Part shown: positions 1 through 5,515 of the stretch, one piece after another | Layout of the letters: each line of letters starts with the position of its first letter | How positions within the stretch are numbered: position 1 is the stretch's first letter | DNA from: JBDTGE01 sp050742975 | GTDB taxonomy: Bacteria; Actinomycetota; Actinomycetes; Mycobacteriales; Jatrophihabitantaceae | Reading direction: 5' to 3' | Length of the DNA stretch: 5,515 nucleotides | NCBI GenBank assembly: GCA_050742975.1 | Contig: JBOGDQ010000237.1 | Span: 1 to 5,515 of the forward strand | Made by a program: the position numbers and the translations under genes | Notes under the pieces: model-generated | What the model was told of the DNA's origin: nothing | Databases searched by the model: none | What the model saw: only the letters and a program-made list of their open reading frames with translations

Positions 1-281
1 GCGCTGTGCAGCGCCTGCGCCCCCAGGTACAGCAGGTACGCCGCTCCGCACAGCCGCAGCACCGTGAACGCGGTCGGGGCGGCAGCGAACAGCGCGGACA
101 GGCCGACCGCGGCCGCGGTGATGTGCACGATCTCGCTGGAGGCCACGCCGACAGCGGCGAGCAGCCCGACCCGCGGGCCGCCTCGCGCGCCCGAGGCGAG
201 GACGAACATCATGTCCGGACCGGGCGCGATCATCGCCACGAACACCGTGATCAGGTAGAGGGCAAGCAGATGGCCGTTCAC
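1..281 (-). CDS. LysE/RhtB-family exporter, N-terminal part (3' end outside window)
   Basis: The visible 93 codons encode the N-terminal part of a LysE/RhtB-type inner-membrane exporter; such proteins usually have about 200 residues and six membrane segments and export amino acids or related solutes. The family signature is clear: a hydrophobic first helix (LLALYLITVFVAMIAP, 5-20) running into PGPDMMFVLASGARGG (20-35), then GLLAAVGVASSEIVHITAAAVGLSAL (39-64) in which the second membrane segment lies, and a third segment beginning near FTVLRLCGAAYLLYLGAQAL (72-91). The start is GTG 281, whose GTGA overlaps the stop of the VOC gene. A GGAG sequence lies 8 nt upstream. The reading frame begins with GTG and carries no internal stop to the window edge. 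Substrate cannot be told from this fragment. Position at the end of an egt operon makes ergothioneine, a pathway intermediate or an amino acid possible cargo; this is inference. Confidence 0.88.
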   Translation of the reverse strand, partial: MNGHLLALYLITVFVAMIAPGPDMMFVLASGARGGPRVGLLAAVGVASSEIVHITAAAVGLSALFAAAPTAFTVLRLCGAAYLLYLGAQALHS

Positions 282-754
282 GTGCCGCGCTCCACGTCCT
301 CGGCTCGATCCGTTTGCGGCGCGGGCGATGGCGCCACGAAGATGCAGAAGGGGTGCCCGGCCGGGTCGGCGTAGACGCGTAGCGGTTCCTCCGGGTCCGC
401 GCTGCGGTCGGCGAGCAGCCGGGCACCGAGGGACGTCGCCCGCTCATGCTGGACGTCGAGGTCTCCGGCCGTCGGCACGGTCAGGTCCAGATGCAGCTGC
501 TGCGGGACCGGGCCGTCCGGCCAGCTCGCCGCGGCCAACCCGGCCACCTGCTGGAACGCGAGCCGCGCGACGCCGGCCTGATCGTGCAGCACCAGCCAGT
601 CATGTCCGGCGGAGTCCAACTCGCAGTCGGCCGGCGGCTCGTCCCCGGGCCGGTACCGCAACCCCAGCAGCACGCGGTAGAACTCGGCCAACGCCCGCGC
701 GTCCGGGCAGTCCAGCACGACCTGCCGCAGCTGCGGAAACTCTCGACCTGCCAC
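278..754 (-). CDS. VOC-superfamily (glyoxalase/bleomycin-resistance-like) protein of unknown function
   Basis: This is a 158-residue protein of the vicinal oxygen chelate fold, resembling the Glyoxalase_6-type proteins common in actinobacteria; no specific reaction can be assigned. Two repeated beta-alpha-beta-beta-beta modules are visible: residues about 9-70 (LRQVVLDCPD, FYRVLLGL, WLVLHDQ, LAFQQV) and about 85-141 (QQLHLDLTV, ATSLGARL, VYADPAGHPFCIFVAP). At the four places where metal-binding VOC enzymes carry His/Gln/Glu, I read Gln11, Gln68, His88 and Cys137. The usual glutamates are absent, so a glyoxalase I-type metal site is doubtful. The start is GTG 754, supported by a near-perfect GGAGGT ribosome binding site 6 nt upstream that includes the egtE stop codon. 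The gene lies 4 nt after egtE and its TGA overlaps the following GTG start, so it belongs to the same transcript. A role connected with ergothioneine or small-molecule detoxification is inference only. The C-terminal tail after about residue 141 looks disordered. Confidence 0.88.
   Translation of the reverse strand: MAGREFPQLRQVVLDCPDARALAEFYRVLLGLRYRPGDEPPADCELDSAGHDWLVLHDQAGVARLAFQQVAGLAAASWPDGPVPQQLHLDLTVPTAGDLDVQHERATSLGARLLADRSADPEEPLRVYADPAGHPFCIFVAPSPAPQTDRAEDVERGT
290..293 (-). promoter_or_regulatory. Probable ribosome binding site of the LysE-family gene
   Basis: A modest GGAG on the minus strand, 8 nt before the GTG at 281, within the last codons of the VOC gene. The match is short, so initiation may depend mainly on the GTGA stop/start overlap. 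Confidence 0.5.
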
Positions 755-758
755 CGCT

Positions 759-1895
759 CTACCTCCGTCCGGGGCTCAGCAGCGCGTCACGCAATCGGCT
801 CAGCGACTGCTCGGTGCACTCGACGTGCGGGCTGATCCGCAGCAGCGGCTCAGTCAGCTCGCGCGGCGCGCGCACCACCTGCGAGGCGGTCGTCAGAATC
901 GCATGCTCGGCGAGTAGCCGCGCGCGGGTTTCCGCGGCGTCACAGCCGTTCCGCGGACGCAGGGCGGTGATGGCACCGCCGGCCGCGTCGCCGTCGACGA
1001 CCGTCCAGCCGGGCAGCTCGGCCAGGGCGGCGCGCGTCAGCCGGCCCACCTCGGCCAACCGCTCCACGACCGCGACCGGACCGCTCGTCAGGAACTCGTG
1101 AACCGCGACGGACAGCCCGACCCGCCCGGCCACGTTCGCCTCGTGCGAGTCGAGCCAGTGCACCAGCGGCCGCTCGCCCGGTGGCATCACCGGCTGCTCG
1201 ATCACCAACCGGTCCCACCAGCGCTCAGCGACGCCGAGCATGCCGACCCCGCGCGGGCCGGCGAGCCACTTGCGGCTCGTCGCGTAGACGGCGTCGGCGC
1301 CCGTCGCGGTGTCGACGTGGCCGAGCGCCTGCGCGGCGTCGACCCAGAGCGGGACACCGGCGGCTCGGCACAGCGCGGCCGCATCGGCGACCGGCTGGAC
1401 CAGCCCGCGATGCGAAGCCACCTGGGTCAGGTGCACGACGGACGGGGGTGCGCTCGCCAACAGGCGGGCCAGGGCATCGAGGTCGACCCGGCCATCCGGT
1501 TCGGCCGCGAGTTCGACGGCACGCAGCCCGCGCCAGCCGAAGAACTGCAGGTTCGGCCCCCACTCGCTGGCGACGACGCCGACCGTGGCGTCGGCAGGCA
1601 ACGGCCAGGCGCGCAGCAGGCTCTGCAGCGCCGAACCGCCGCTCTCGACGAAAGCCAGGCCGTCGGTACGCACGCCGAGCAGGGCGGCCACGTCCGCTCG
1701 CCCCGTCGAGATCAGCTCGGCGGCCTCGCCCTCGGCGACGTACGCACCCACCTCGGCCTCGCGGCGCAGGTGCTCGCTCACGGCCCGGCGTACGTCCAGG
1801 GACATGCGGCCGGCCGCTGCGGTGTCCAGGTGCAGGACCTGCGCGTCCGGCCGGCGATCGGCCCACTCTTGCCAGACCGGTTCCAGTTCGCTCAT
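759..1895 (-). CDS. egtE: Hercynylcysteine sulfoxide lyase EgtE (PLP-dependent)
   Basis: EgtE is a fold-type I, aminotransferase class V-like PLP enzyme that cleaves the C-S bond of hercynylcysteine sulfoxide to release ergothioneine (through its sulfenic acid), pyruvate and ammonia. The product has 378 residues. Visible features are the N-terminal LHLDTAAAGR segment (21-30), ESGGSALQ (84-91) near the expected cofactor phosphate site, LWVDAAQALGHVD (183-195) in which Asp186 should pair with the pyridine nitrogen, and TSRKWLAGPRG (206-216), where Lys209 is the expected Schiff-base lysine. Arg353 (LLRISPH) is a plausible carboxylate-binding arginine, by analogy with class V enzymes. The start is ATG 1895, sharing ATGA with the egtD stop. 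No good Shine-Dalgarno precedes it, so coupling to egtD is likely. The frame is open further upstream, inside egtD, but has no family similarity there. Class V enzymes such as cysteine desulfurases look similar; the operon position makes EgtE the firm choice. Confidence 0.95.
   Translation of the reverse strand: MSELEPVWQEWADRRPDAQVLHLDTAAAGRMSLDVRRAVSEHLRREAEVGAYVAEGEAAELISTGRADVAALLGVRTDGLAFVESGGSALQSLLRAWPLPADATVGVVASEWGPNLQFFGWRGLRAVELAAEPDGRVDLDALARLLASAPPSVVHLTQVASHRGLVQPVADAAALCRAAGVPLWVDAAQALGHVDTATGADAVYATSRKWLAGPRGVGMLGVAERWWDRLVIEQPVMPPGERPLVHWLDSHEANVAGRVGLSVAVHEFLTSGPVAVVERLAEVGRLTRAALAELPGWTVVDGDAAGGAITALRPRNGCDAAETRARLLAEHAILTTASQVVRAPRELTEPLLRISPHVECTEQSLSRLRDALLSPGRR
761..766 (-). 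promoter_or_regulatory. Ribosome binding site of the VOC gene
   Basis: GGAGGT on the minus strand, 6 nt before the GTG at 754. Its final T is the first base of the egtE TAG stop codon, so termination of egtE and initiation of the VOC gene take place at the same spot. It supports GTG as the true start. Confidence 0.85.
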
Positions 1896-2869
1896 CGTGC
1901 TGATCGCGCGAGCGTCAGGCCGAAGTCGCCATCGGGGTCGGTCCAGAACCGGACGGCGTCGAGACCGGCGGCCCGCAGTTCGCCGGCGATACCGTCGGGC
2001 CGGAACTTCGCCGAGATCTCGGTGCGCAACTGCTCGCCCGCGGTGAAGGGCACGGTCAGATCCAGGTCGGCGACGGTGACGGTCTGCGCCCGCGTCGAGC
2101 GCAGCCGCATCTCGATCCACTCGTGCTCCGCGTCCCACACAGCGACGTGCTCGAACGCGTCGAGGTCGAAGTCGGCGCCGAGCTCGCGGTTCACCACGGC
2201 GAGCACGTTGCGGTTGAACTCGGCGGTCACGCCGGCCGCGTCGTCGTACGCCCGCTGCAGGCGCACGGGGTCCTTGACCAGGTCGGTGCCGAGCAGGAAC
2301 GTGTCGCCCGCACGCATCGAGCGTGCGACCTCGGCCAGGAACCGGGCCCGCTGCTGCGGCTCGAGGTTGCCGATCGTCGAGCCGAGGAACGCGATCAGCC
2401 GGCCACCCCCGCTGCTCCCGCCGAGCAGGCCGAGATGCTCCTCGAAGTCGCCGATCACCGGCTCGACCGCCAGGCCCGGGTACTCGTCGGTGATGACCAC
2501 CGCCGCCTCGGCCAGGACGACCGGATCCACGTCGAACGGCACGAACCGGCGCAGCGTCCCGGTCGCGCGCAACGCCGTCAGCAGCAGCCGCGTCTTCTCC
2601 GACGTCCCGCTGCCCAGCTCGATCAGCGTGTGCGGCCCGGACTGCGCGGCGATCTCCGCGGAATGCCGTTGCAGGATCGCGGTCTCGGCCCGCGTCGGGT
2701 AGTACTCGGGCAGCCGGGTGATCTCGTCGAACAGCTCGCTGCCCCGGGCGTCGTAGAAGTACTTGGGCGGCAGCGCCTTCGGTTTCGCGGTGAGCCCGGC
2801 ACGCACGTCGGCGCGCAGCGCGGCGAGGTACGACTCGGGCGCGAGGTGCACCCGGGCGTCGGCAGCCAT
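1892..2869 (-). CDS. egtD: Histidine N-alpha-methyltransferase EgtD
   Basis: EgtD is a SAM-dependent methyltransferase that trimethylates the alpha-amino group of L-histidine to hercynine, the first committed step of ergothioneine synthesis. The 325-residue product fits the family length (about 320). The Rossmann-type SAM site is seen as ELGSGTSEKT (84-93), FDVD (112-115) and GDFEEHL (140-146). Substrate residues known from the Mycolicibacterium smegmatis enzyme are present at matching places: Tyr39 (KYFYD), Tyr56 (PEYYPTR), Asn168 (STIGNL), Tyr208 (RAYDDAAG), and Glu284 with Ser286 (TEIS), the pair that gives histidine specificity. These support true EgtD activity rather than another DUF2260-type methyltransferase. 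ATG 2869 lies 2 nt after the egtC stop, with a strong GGAGGG ribosome binding site 6 nt upstream, so this enzyme may be translated well on its own account. The 3' end overlaps egtE by 4 nt. Confidence 0.97.
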   Translation of the reverse strand: MAADARVHLAPESYLAALRADVRAGLTAKPKALPPKYFYDARGSELFDEITRLPEYYPTRAETAILQRHSAEIAAQSGPHTLIELGSGTSEKTRLLLTALRATGTLRRFVPFDVDPVVLAEAAVVITDEYPGLAVEPVIGDFEEHLGLLGGSSGGGRLIAFLGSTIGNLEPQQRARFLAEVARSMRAGDTFLLGTDLVKDPVRLQRAYDDAAGVTAEFNRNVLAVVNRELGADFDLDAFEHVAVWDAEHEWIEMRLRSTRAQTVTVADLDLTVPFTAGEQLRTEISAKFRPDGIAGELRAAGLDAVRFWTDPDGDFGLTLARSAR

Positions 2870-2871
2870 GT

Positions 2872-3564
2872 TCAGCCCTCCAGAGGCGTGATCGTGATCT
2901 CGGTCCCCGTCACCGTGACGAGGTGGTGGTCGGGGACGTCCGTCCAGCGCGGGTCGTCGTCGGTCGGTTCGCTCGCCACCAGCACGCCGTCGACGGTCCG
3001 CAGCACGCCGAGCGTGTCGCCCCAGGTGGTCGCGAGAACCCGGTTCCCGTCGGTCGCGAGCAGGTTGAGCCGGGCGTTCGGGTCGCGCGCGCCCACCTCG
3101 ACGACCAGCTTGCCCAGCTGCTCGGCGCCGCGGTCGAAGACGTACGCCGCGAGCACCGCCGCGTCGCACACCGACTCGGCGTGCGGCTGCGGCCCGAGCG
3201 CGCCGCGGTCGACGATCCCGTTGTGCGAGAGCAGCCAGCGCCCGTCGCTGAACGGCGCCACGGACGACTCGTCGACCGGCATGCCGACCGTTGCCGATCG
3301 GACGGCCGCGACCATGCAGGACGAGGAGATGACCTGCGCGACCGAGGCGAACGACGCGTCGTTCCACAGCGGGCGGGCCGAGCGCCAGCGGGCCGGCTCG
3401 GCGTGGTCGGGGGAGTAGAGGCCCACGCCCCAGCCGTCGGCGTTGATCGTCCCGTGCCGCTGGCGGCGTGGACGGTAGGACTGCACGAGCAGCGAGTGCT
3501 CGCCGTCCAGGACGAGCGAGGCGAGGGTCCGCGGTGCGCCCAGCCAGGCGAGGTGTCGGCACAT
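2872..3564 (-). CDS. egtC: Gamma-glutamyl-hercynylcysteine sulfoxide hydrolase EgtC
   Basis: EgtC is a class II (Ntn-type) glutamine amidotransferase-like hydrolase that removes glutamate from gamma-glutamyl-hercynylcysteine sulfoxide, giving the substrate of EgtE. The 230-residue product starts MCRHLAWLG. Removal of the initiator Met would expose Cys2, the expected N-terminal nucleophile, and this fixes the start at ATG 3564; the open frame upstream would bury that cysteine. Other family signatures are NADGWGVG (41-48), AVRSATVG (87-94), the LSHNGIV segment (112-118), SVCDA (131-135) and ASEP (197-200). All are consistent with an intact active site. Length is normal for the family. The ATG follows the egtB TGA by 2 nt. 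I see no clear Shine-Dalgarno, so translation probably depends on ribosomes finishing egtB. The alternative, a generic class II amidotransferase, is ruled out in practice by position between egtB and egtD. Confidence 0.96.
   Translation of the reverse strand: MCRHLAWLGAPRTLASLVLDGEHSLLVQSYRPRRQRHGTINADGWGVGLYSPDHAEPARWRSARPLWNDASFASVAQVISSSCMVAAVRSATVGMPVDESSVAPFSDGRWLLSHNGIVDRGALGPQPHAESVCDAAVLAAYVFDRGAEQLGKLVVEVGARDPNARLNLLATDGNRVLATTWGDTLGVLRTVDGVLVASEPTDDDPRWTDVPDHHLVTVTGTEITITPLEG
2876..2881 (-). promoter_or_regulatory. Ribosome binding site of egtD
   Basis: GGAGGG on the minus strand, 6 nt before the ATG at 2869. It lies within the final codons of egtC (Leu-Glu-Gly) and is one of the strongest Shine-Dalgarno sequences in the window. 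Confidence 0.8.
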
Positions 3565-3566
3565 GA

Positions 3567-4829
3567 TCAGGTCGACCAGGCCAGGCGGACGCCGGTGAAG
3601 ATCTGCCGCCGCATCGGGTGATCCCAGTTGCGGAACGAGGGCCGGATGGTGGACGGCGCGACGGCCCACGAGCCGCCACGCAGCACCCTGTAGTCGCCGC
3701 CGAAGAACGGCTCGCTGTACTGCCGGTAGATCATCGGGACGAAGCCGGGCCAGGGCTGCAGGTCGGAGGACGTCCACTCCCAGACGTCGCCGATCAGCTG
3801 CTCGACGCCGTACGCGGACGCGCCGGCCGGGTACGCGCCGACCGGTGCCGGGCGCAGCGCGCCGCCGCCGAGGTTGGCCAGCGCGGTGCTCGGTTCGGCC
3901 GAACCCCACGGCCAACGACGGCGGGTCCGGGTCGCCGGATCCCAGGCGCACGCCTTCTCCCACTCGAGCTCGGTCGGCAGCCGCGCGCCGGACCAGGCCG
4001 CGAACGCCTCCGCCTCGAAGTACGACACATGCTGGACGGGCTCGTCAGGCGGCACGGTCTCCTCGATGCCGAACCGGATCCGGGTGCCGTCGGCGGTCCA
4101 GAACTTAGGCCGCTCCAGCCCGGCCTCGACGCGGTGCGCCCAGCCGCGCGCGGACCACCAGCGCTGCGTGTCGTACCCGCCATCGTCGACGAAGTCCCGC
4201 CACTGCGCGTTGGTCACCGGCACCCGCCCGATCCAGAACGGGCCGACCTCGACGGTGTGTGCTGGTCGCTCGTTGTCCAGCGAGAACGGCTCGTCCGTGC
4301 CGTCGACACCGAGGACGAACTCGCCGCCTGCGACGAAGACCCGGTCGGTGTCGAGCGCGCGGCCGCCAGGCAGCCGATCCGCGGTGAGCACGGGCGGCCC
4401 CTGCCGCAGTTGCAGGGTCGCCAGCATCGTCTCGTCGTGCTGCTGCTCGTGCTGCACGACCATGCCGGCGGTGAACAGCTGATCGTCCGGGGTGCGGTGG
4501 ATGACGTCGAGAGCGCGGCCGCGTACCTCGTGCACGAACGCGCGCGCCTCGACCGGCGGCAGCAGCGGCAGCCTCGGCCGCTCGGCGCGGGGGTGCTCGA
4601 AGGCGTCGTAGAGCGAGTCGACATCCGGTGGCAACAGGCCGGGACGGCTCGGGTCGCCCGCACGCAGCAGCCACAACTCCTCCTGCTGCCCGATGTGCGC
4701 GAGGTCCCACACGAGCGGGCTCATCAGCGGATCGTGCTGGGCAACCAGGGTCGGCTCGTCCAGATCGGTCAGCAGTTGCGTCCGCGCGCGGGCTCGTTCG
4801 AGGTCGTGCACAACCGTGTTCCTATGCAT
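3567..4829 (-). CDS. egtB: Ergothioneine sulfoxide synthase EgtB (hercynine oxygenase, non-haem iron)
   Basis: EgtB uses Fe(II) and O2 to couple hercynine to gamma-glutamylcysteine, forming the C-S bond and sulfoxide of the ergothioneine precursor. The 420-residue product has the normal two-domain build: an N-terminal DinB_2-type helical domain (about 1-145) and a C-terminal FGE-sulfatase/C-type-lectin-like domain (about 155-418, with WIGRVPVTNAQW, RLPTELEWEKA, GDVWEWTSS and VLRGGSW). The iron ligands are visible as His45 (DLAHIG) and His127/His131 (QHEQQHDE). Arg81 and Arg84, plus Asp403 and Arg407 (NWDHPMRR), match the gamma-glutamylcysteine-binding residues described for Mycolicibacterium thermoresistibile EgtB (Arg87, Arg90, Asp416, Arg420). 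Tyr368 is the likely counterpart of its catalytic Tyr377, by inference. The start at 4829 is chosen because family homology begins there and a GAGGAG ribosome binding site lies 7 nt upstream; the frame stays open to 4892 but that extension is not EgtB-like. The gene overlaps the egtA stop by 8 nt. Confidence 0.97.
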   Translation of the reverse strand: MHRNTVVHDLERARARTQLLTDLDEPTLVAQHDPLMSPLVWDLAHIGQQEELWLLRAGDPSRPGLLPPDVDSLYDAFEHPRAERPRLPLLPPVEARAFVHEVRGRALDVIHRTPDDQLFTAGMVVQHEQQHDETMLATLQLRQGPPVLTADRLPGGRALDTDRVFVAGGEFVLGVDGTDEPFSLDNERPAHTVEVGPFWIGRVPVTNAQWRDFVDDGGYDTQRWWSARGWAHRVEAGLERPKFWTADGTRIRFGIEETVPPDEPVQHVSYFEAEAFAAWSGARLPTELEWEKACAWDPATRTRRRWPWGSAEPSTALANLGGGALRPAPVGAYPAGASAYGVEQLIGDVWEWTSSDLQPWPGFVPMIYRQYSEPFFGGDYRVLRGGSWAVAPSTIRPSFRNWDHPMRRQIFTGVRLAWST

Positions 4830-5515
4830 GGGCCAGCTCCTCGAACGCGGCGAGGGGCCCGATCTCGGCGATGCGGTCGGCGAGCAGGTCACCGGGCGAG
4901 CGCCCGCCGGCCACCAGTTCGGCGAGGTCCTCGACGGCGGTTGCCAGCTCCGACGGGACGTGGGTCGCCGCGATCTCCATGCAGCGACGAGCGGCCCGGG
5001 CCAGCCGACGATCGCGCAGGCCGTCGCGAGCCGCCTCGGCCCACAGGCCGACCGCAGGTTCGCTCGCCTCGCGCGCGGCGTCCGCGGCGATCGGGTGATC
5101 GAGCAGCACGGTCGTCACCGCGGCCACGGCCGGCCACCAGCGTGACGGGCTGACGTCGAGGTAGCGCAGCTCGAGGTAGCCGCGCAGCCGGACCGGCGGG
5201 AACAGGGTGCTCAGATGCGTGCTCAGGTCGGCGCGGGTGGGCCTTCGATCGGCCAGCTGTGCGTGCCCGGAAAGCCAGTCGGCAAAGGGGATTCGCCGCT
5301 GGACCGGCATCGCGCCATCGGGCAGGTCGACGAACATCACCGGAGCGGCGAGCGCGTAACGCGTCCACTCACCGACCGGATCGGGGGTGCTGCGCGGCCG
5401 GTCGCCGAGCTGGCCCCAGGCGAGCTCGCGCGTCGACGCGTGCCCGCCCGTGCGCCCGGCCAGCCAGGGGGAGCAGGCGGACAGCGCGGTCAGCGTCGGG
5501 CCGAGCTGCCGCGCG
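4822..5515 (-). CDS. egtA: Glutamate-cysteine ligase EgtA, C-terminal part (5' end outside window)
   Basis: EgtA is an ATP-dependent cytosolic ligase joining the gamma-carboxyl of glutamate to cysteine, giving the gamma-glutamylcysteine that EgtB uses as sulfur donor. About 230 codons are visible, running open from the window edge to TAG at 4822-4824. The usual family length is a little over 400 residues, so the N-terminal half, with most of the ATP-grasp-like GCS2 active site, is missing from view. Recognisable family segments are an SPWLAGRTGG-x3-STRE-x2-W stretch (about 5464-5416), then PVMFVDLPDG (about 5343-5314), and a later LRGYLELRYLD-x2-P stretch (about 5190-5148), all typical of the GCS2/EgtA family. 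Identity is also supported by position: the gene immediately precedes and overlaps egtB by 8 nt. It is probably the first gene of the operon, so the promoter would lie outside the window. The alternative, a generic GCS2-type ligase such as a GshA/YbdK relative, is unlikely in this context. Confidence 0.93.
   Translation of the reverse strand, partial: ARQLGPTLTALSACSPWLAGRTGGHASTRELAWGQLGDRPRSTPDPVGEWTRYALAAPVMFVDLPDGAMPVQRRIPFADWLSGHAQLADRRPTRADLSTHLSTLFPPVRLRGYLELRYLDVSPSRWWPAVAAVTTVLLDHPIAADAAREASEPAVGLWAEAARDGLRDRRLARAARRCMEIAATHVPSELATAVEDLAELVAGGRSPGDLLADRIAEIGPLAAFEELAHA
4837..4842 (-). promoter_or_regulatory. Ribosome binding site of egtB
   Basis: GAGGAG on the minus strand, 7 nt before the ATG at 4829, inside the last codons of egtA. 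It decides the egtB start over the longer open frame that reaches 4892. Confidence 0.8.

Noticed and set aside
755..758. A possible terminator or promoter between egtE and the VOC gene
   Set aside because: The gap is only 4 nt and is covered by the ribosome binding region; there is no hairpin followed by a T-run and no room for a promoter outside coding sequence.
328..1101. A 257-codon open frame on the plus strand across the VOC gene and the end of egtE
   Set aside because: It crosses two well-supported minus-strand genes, is dominated by Arg/Pro/Ala and has no recognisable motif.
1896..2138. An N-terminal extension of EgtE of 81 residues from a start at 2138
   Set aside because: It would lie wholly within egtD, is Arg-rich without family similarity, and the ATGA overlap at 1892-1895 is a typical coupled start.
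1098..2702. A 534-codon open frame on the plus strand opposite egtE and egtD
   Set aside because: It lies entirely antisense to genes with intact family motifs. Its composition (rich in Arg, Pro, Ser, Ala, no recognisable domain) is what high-GC coding DNA yields on the opposite strand.
4830..4892. A 21-residue N-terminal extension of EgtB from an upstream start at 4892
   Set aside because: The extension lies inside the egtA coding region, has no EgtB similarity and lacks the good ribosome binding site that precedes the ATG at 4829.
3618..5153. A 511-codon open frame on the plus strand opposite egtB and the end of egtA
   Set aside because: It is the antisense reading of egtB/egtA, with no domain, no convincing start site, and low-complexity Arg/Pro/Gly-rich sequence.

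Overview
This window is a stretch of high-GC DNA read entirely on the minus strand. It contains one tightly packed operon of seven genes, truncated at both ends. Five of the genes form the actinobacterial ergothioneine biosynthesis set in the order egtA-egtB-egtC-egtD-egtE, followed by a VOC-superfamily protein and a LysE/RhtB-family exporter. The very high G+C content, GTG starts, third-position G/C preference and the five-gene egtABCDE arrangement (known from mycobacteria and streptomycetes) point to an actinomycete. The genus cannot be named from this sequence.

Layout in transcription order, from high to low coordinates. egtA (5515 to 4822) enters from the window edge and only its C-terminal 230 or so residues are visible. 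egtB (4829 to 3567) overlaps egtA by 8 nt. egtC (3564 to 2872) starts 2 nt after egtB. egtD (2869 to 1892) starts 2 nt after egtC. egtE (1895 to 759) overlaps egtD by 4 nt (ATGA). The VOC gene (754 to 278) starts 4 nt after egtE, with a strong Shine-Dalgarno that contains the egtE stop codon. The LysE-type gene (281 to 1) overlaps the VOC gene by 4 nt (GTGA) and leaves the window after 93 codons. There is no intergenic stretch longer than 4 nt, and no promoter, terminator, RNA gene, repeat, mobile element or CRISPR array was recognised.

How the genes work together, from established knowledge of the family: EgtD trimethylates histidine to hercynine. EgtA makes gamma-glutamylcysteine. EgtB is a non-haem iron sulfoxide synthase that joins hercynine and gamma-glutamylcysteine with O2. 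EgtC removes the glutamate, and EgtE is the PLP-dependent C-S lyase that releases ergothioneine. The key residues visible in EgtB, EgtC, EgtD and EgtE are all intact, so the pathway looks functional as far as the window shows. The two trailing genes are not part of the known pathway. Their translational coupling to egtE is the most interesting point here: it suggests, without proving, a transport or thiol-linked accessory role.
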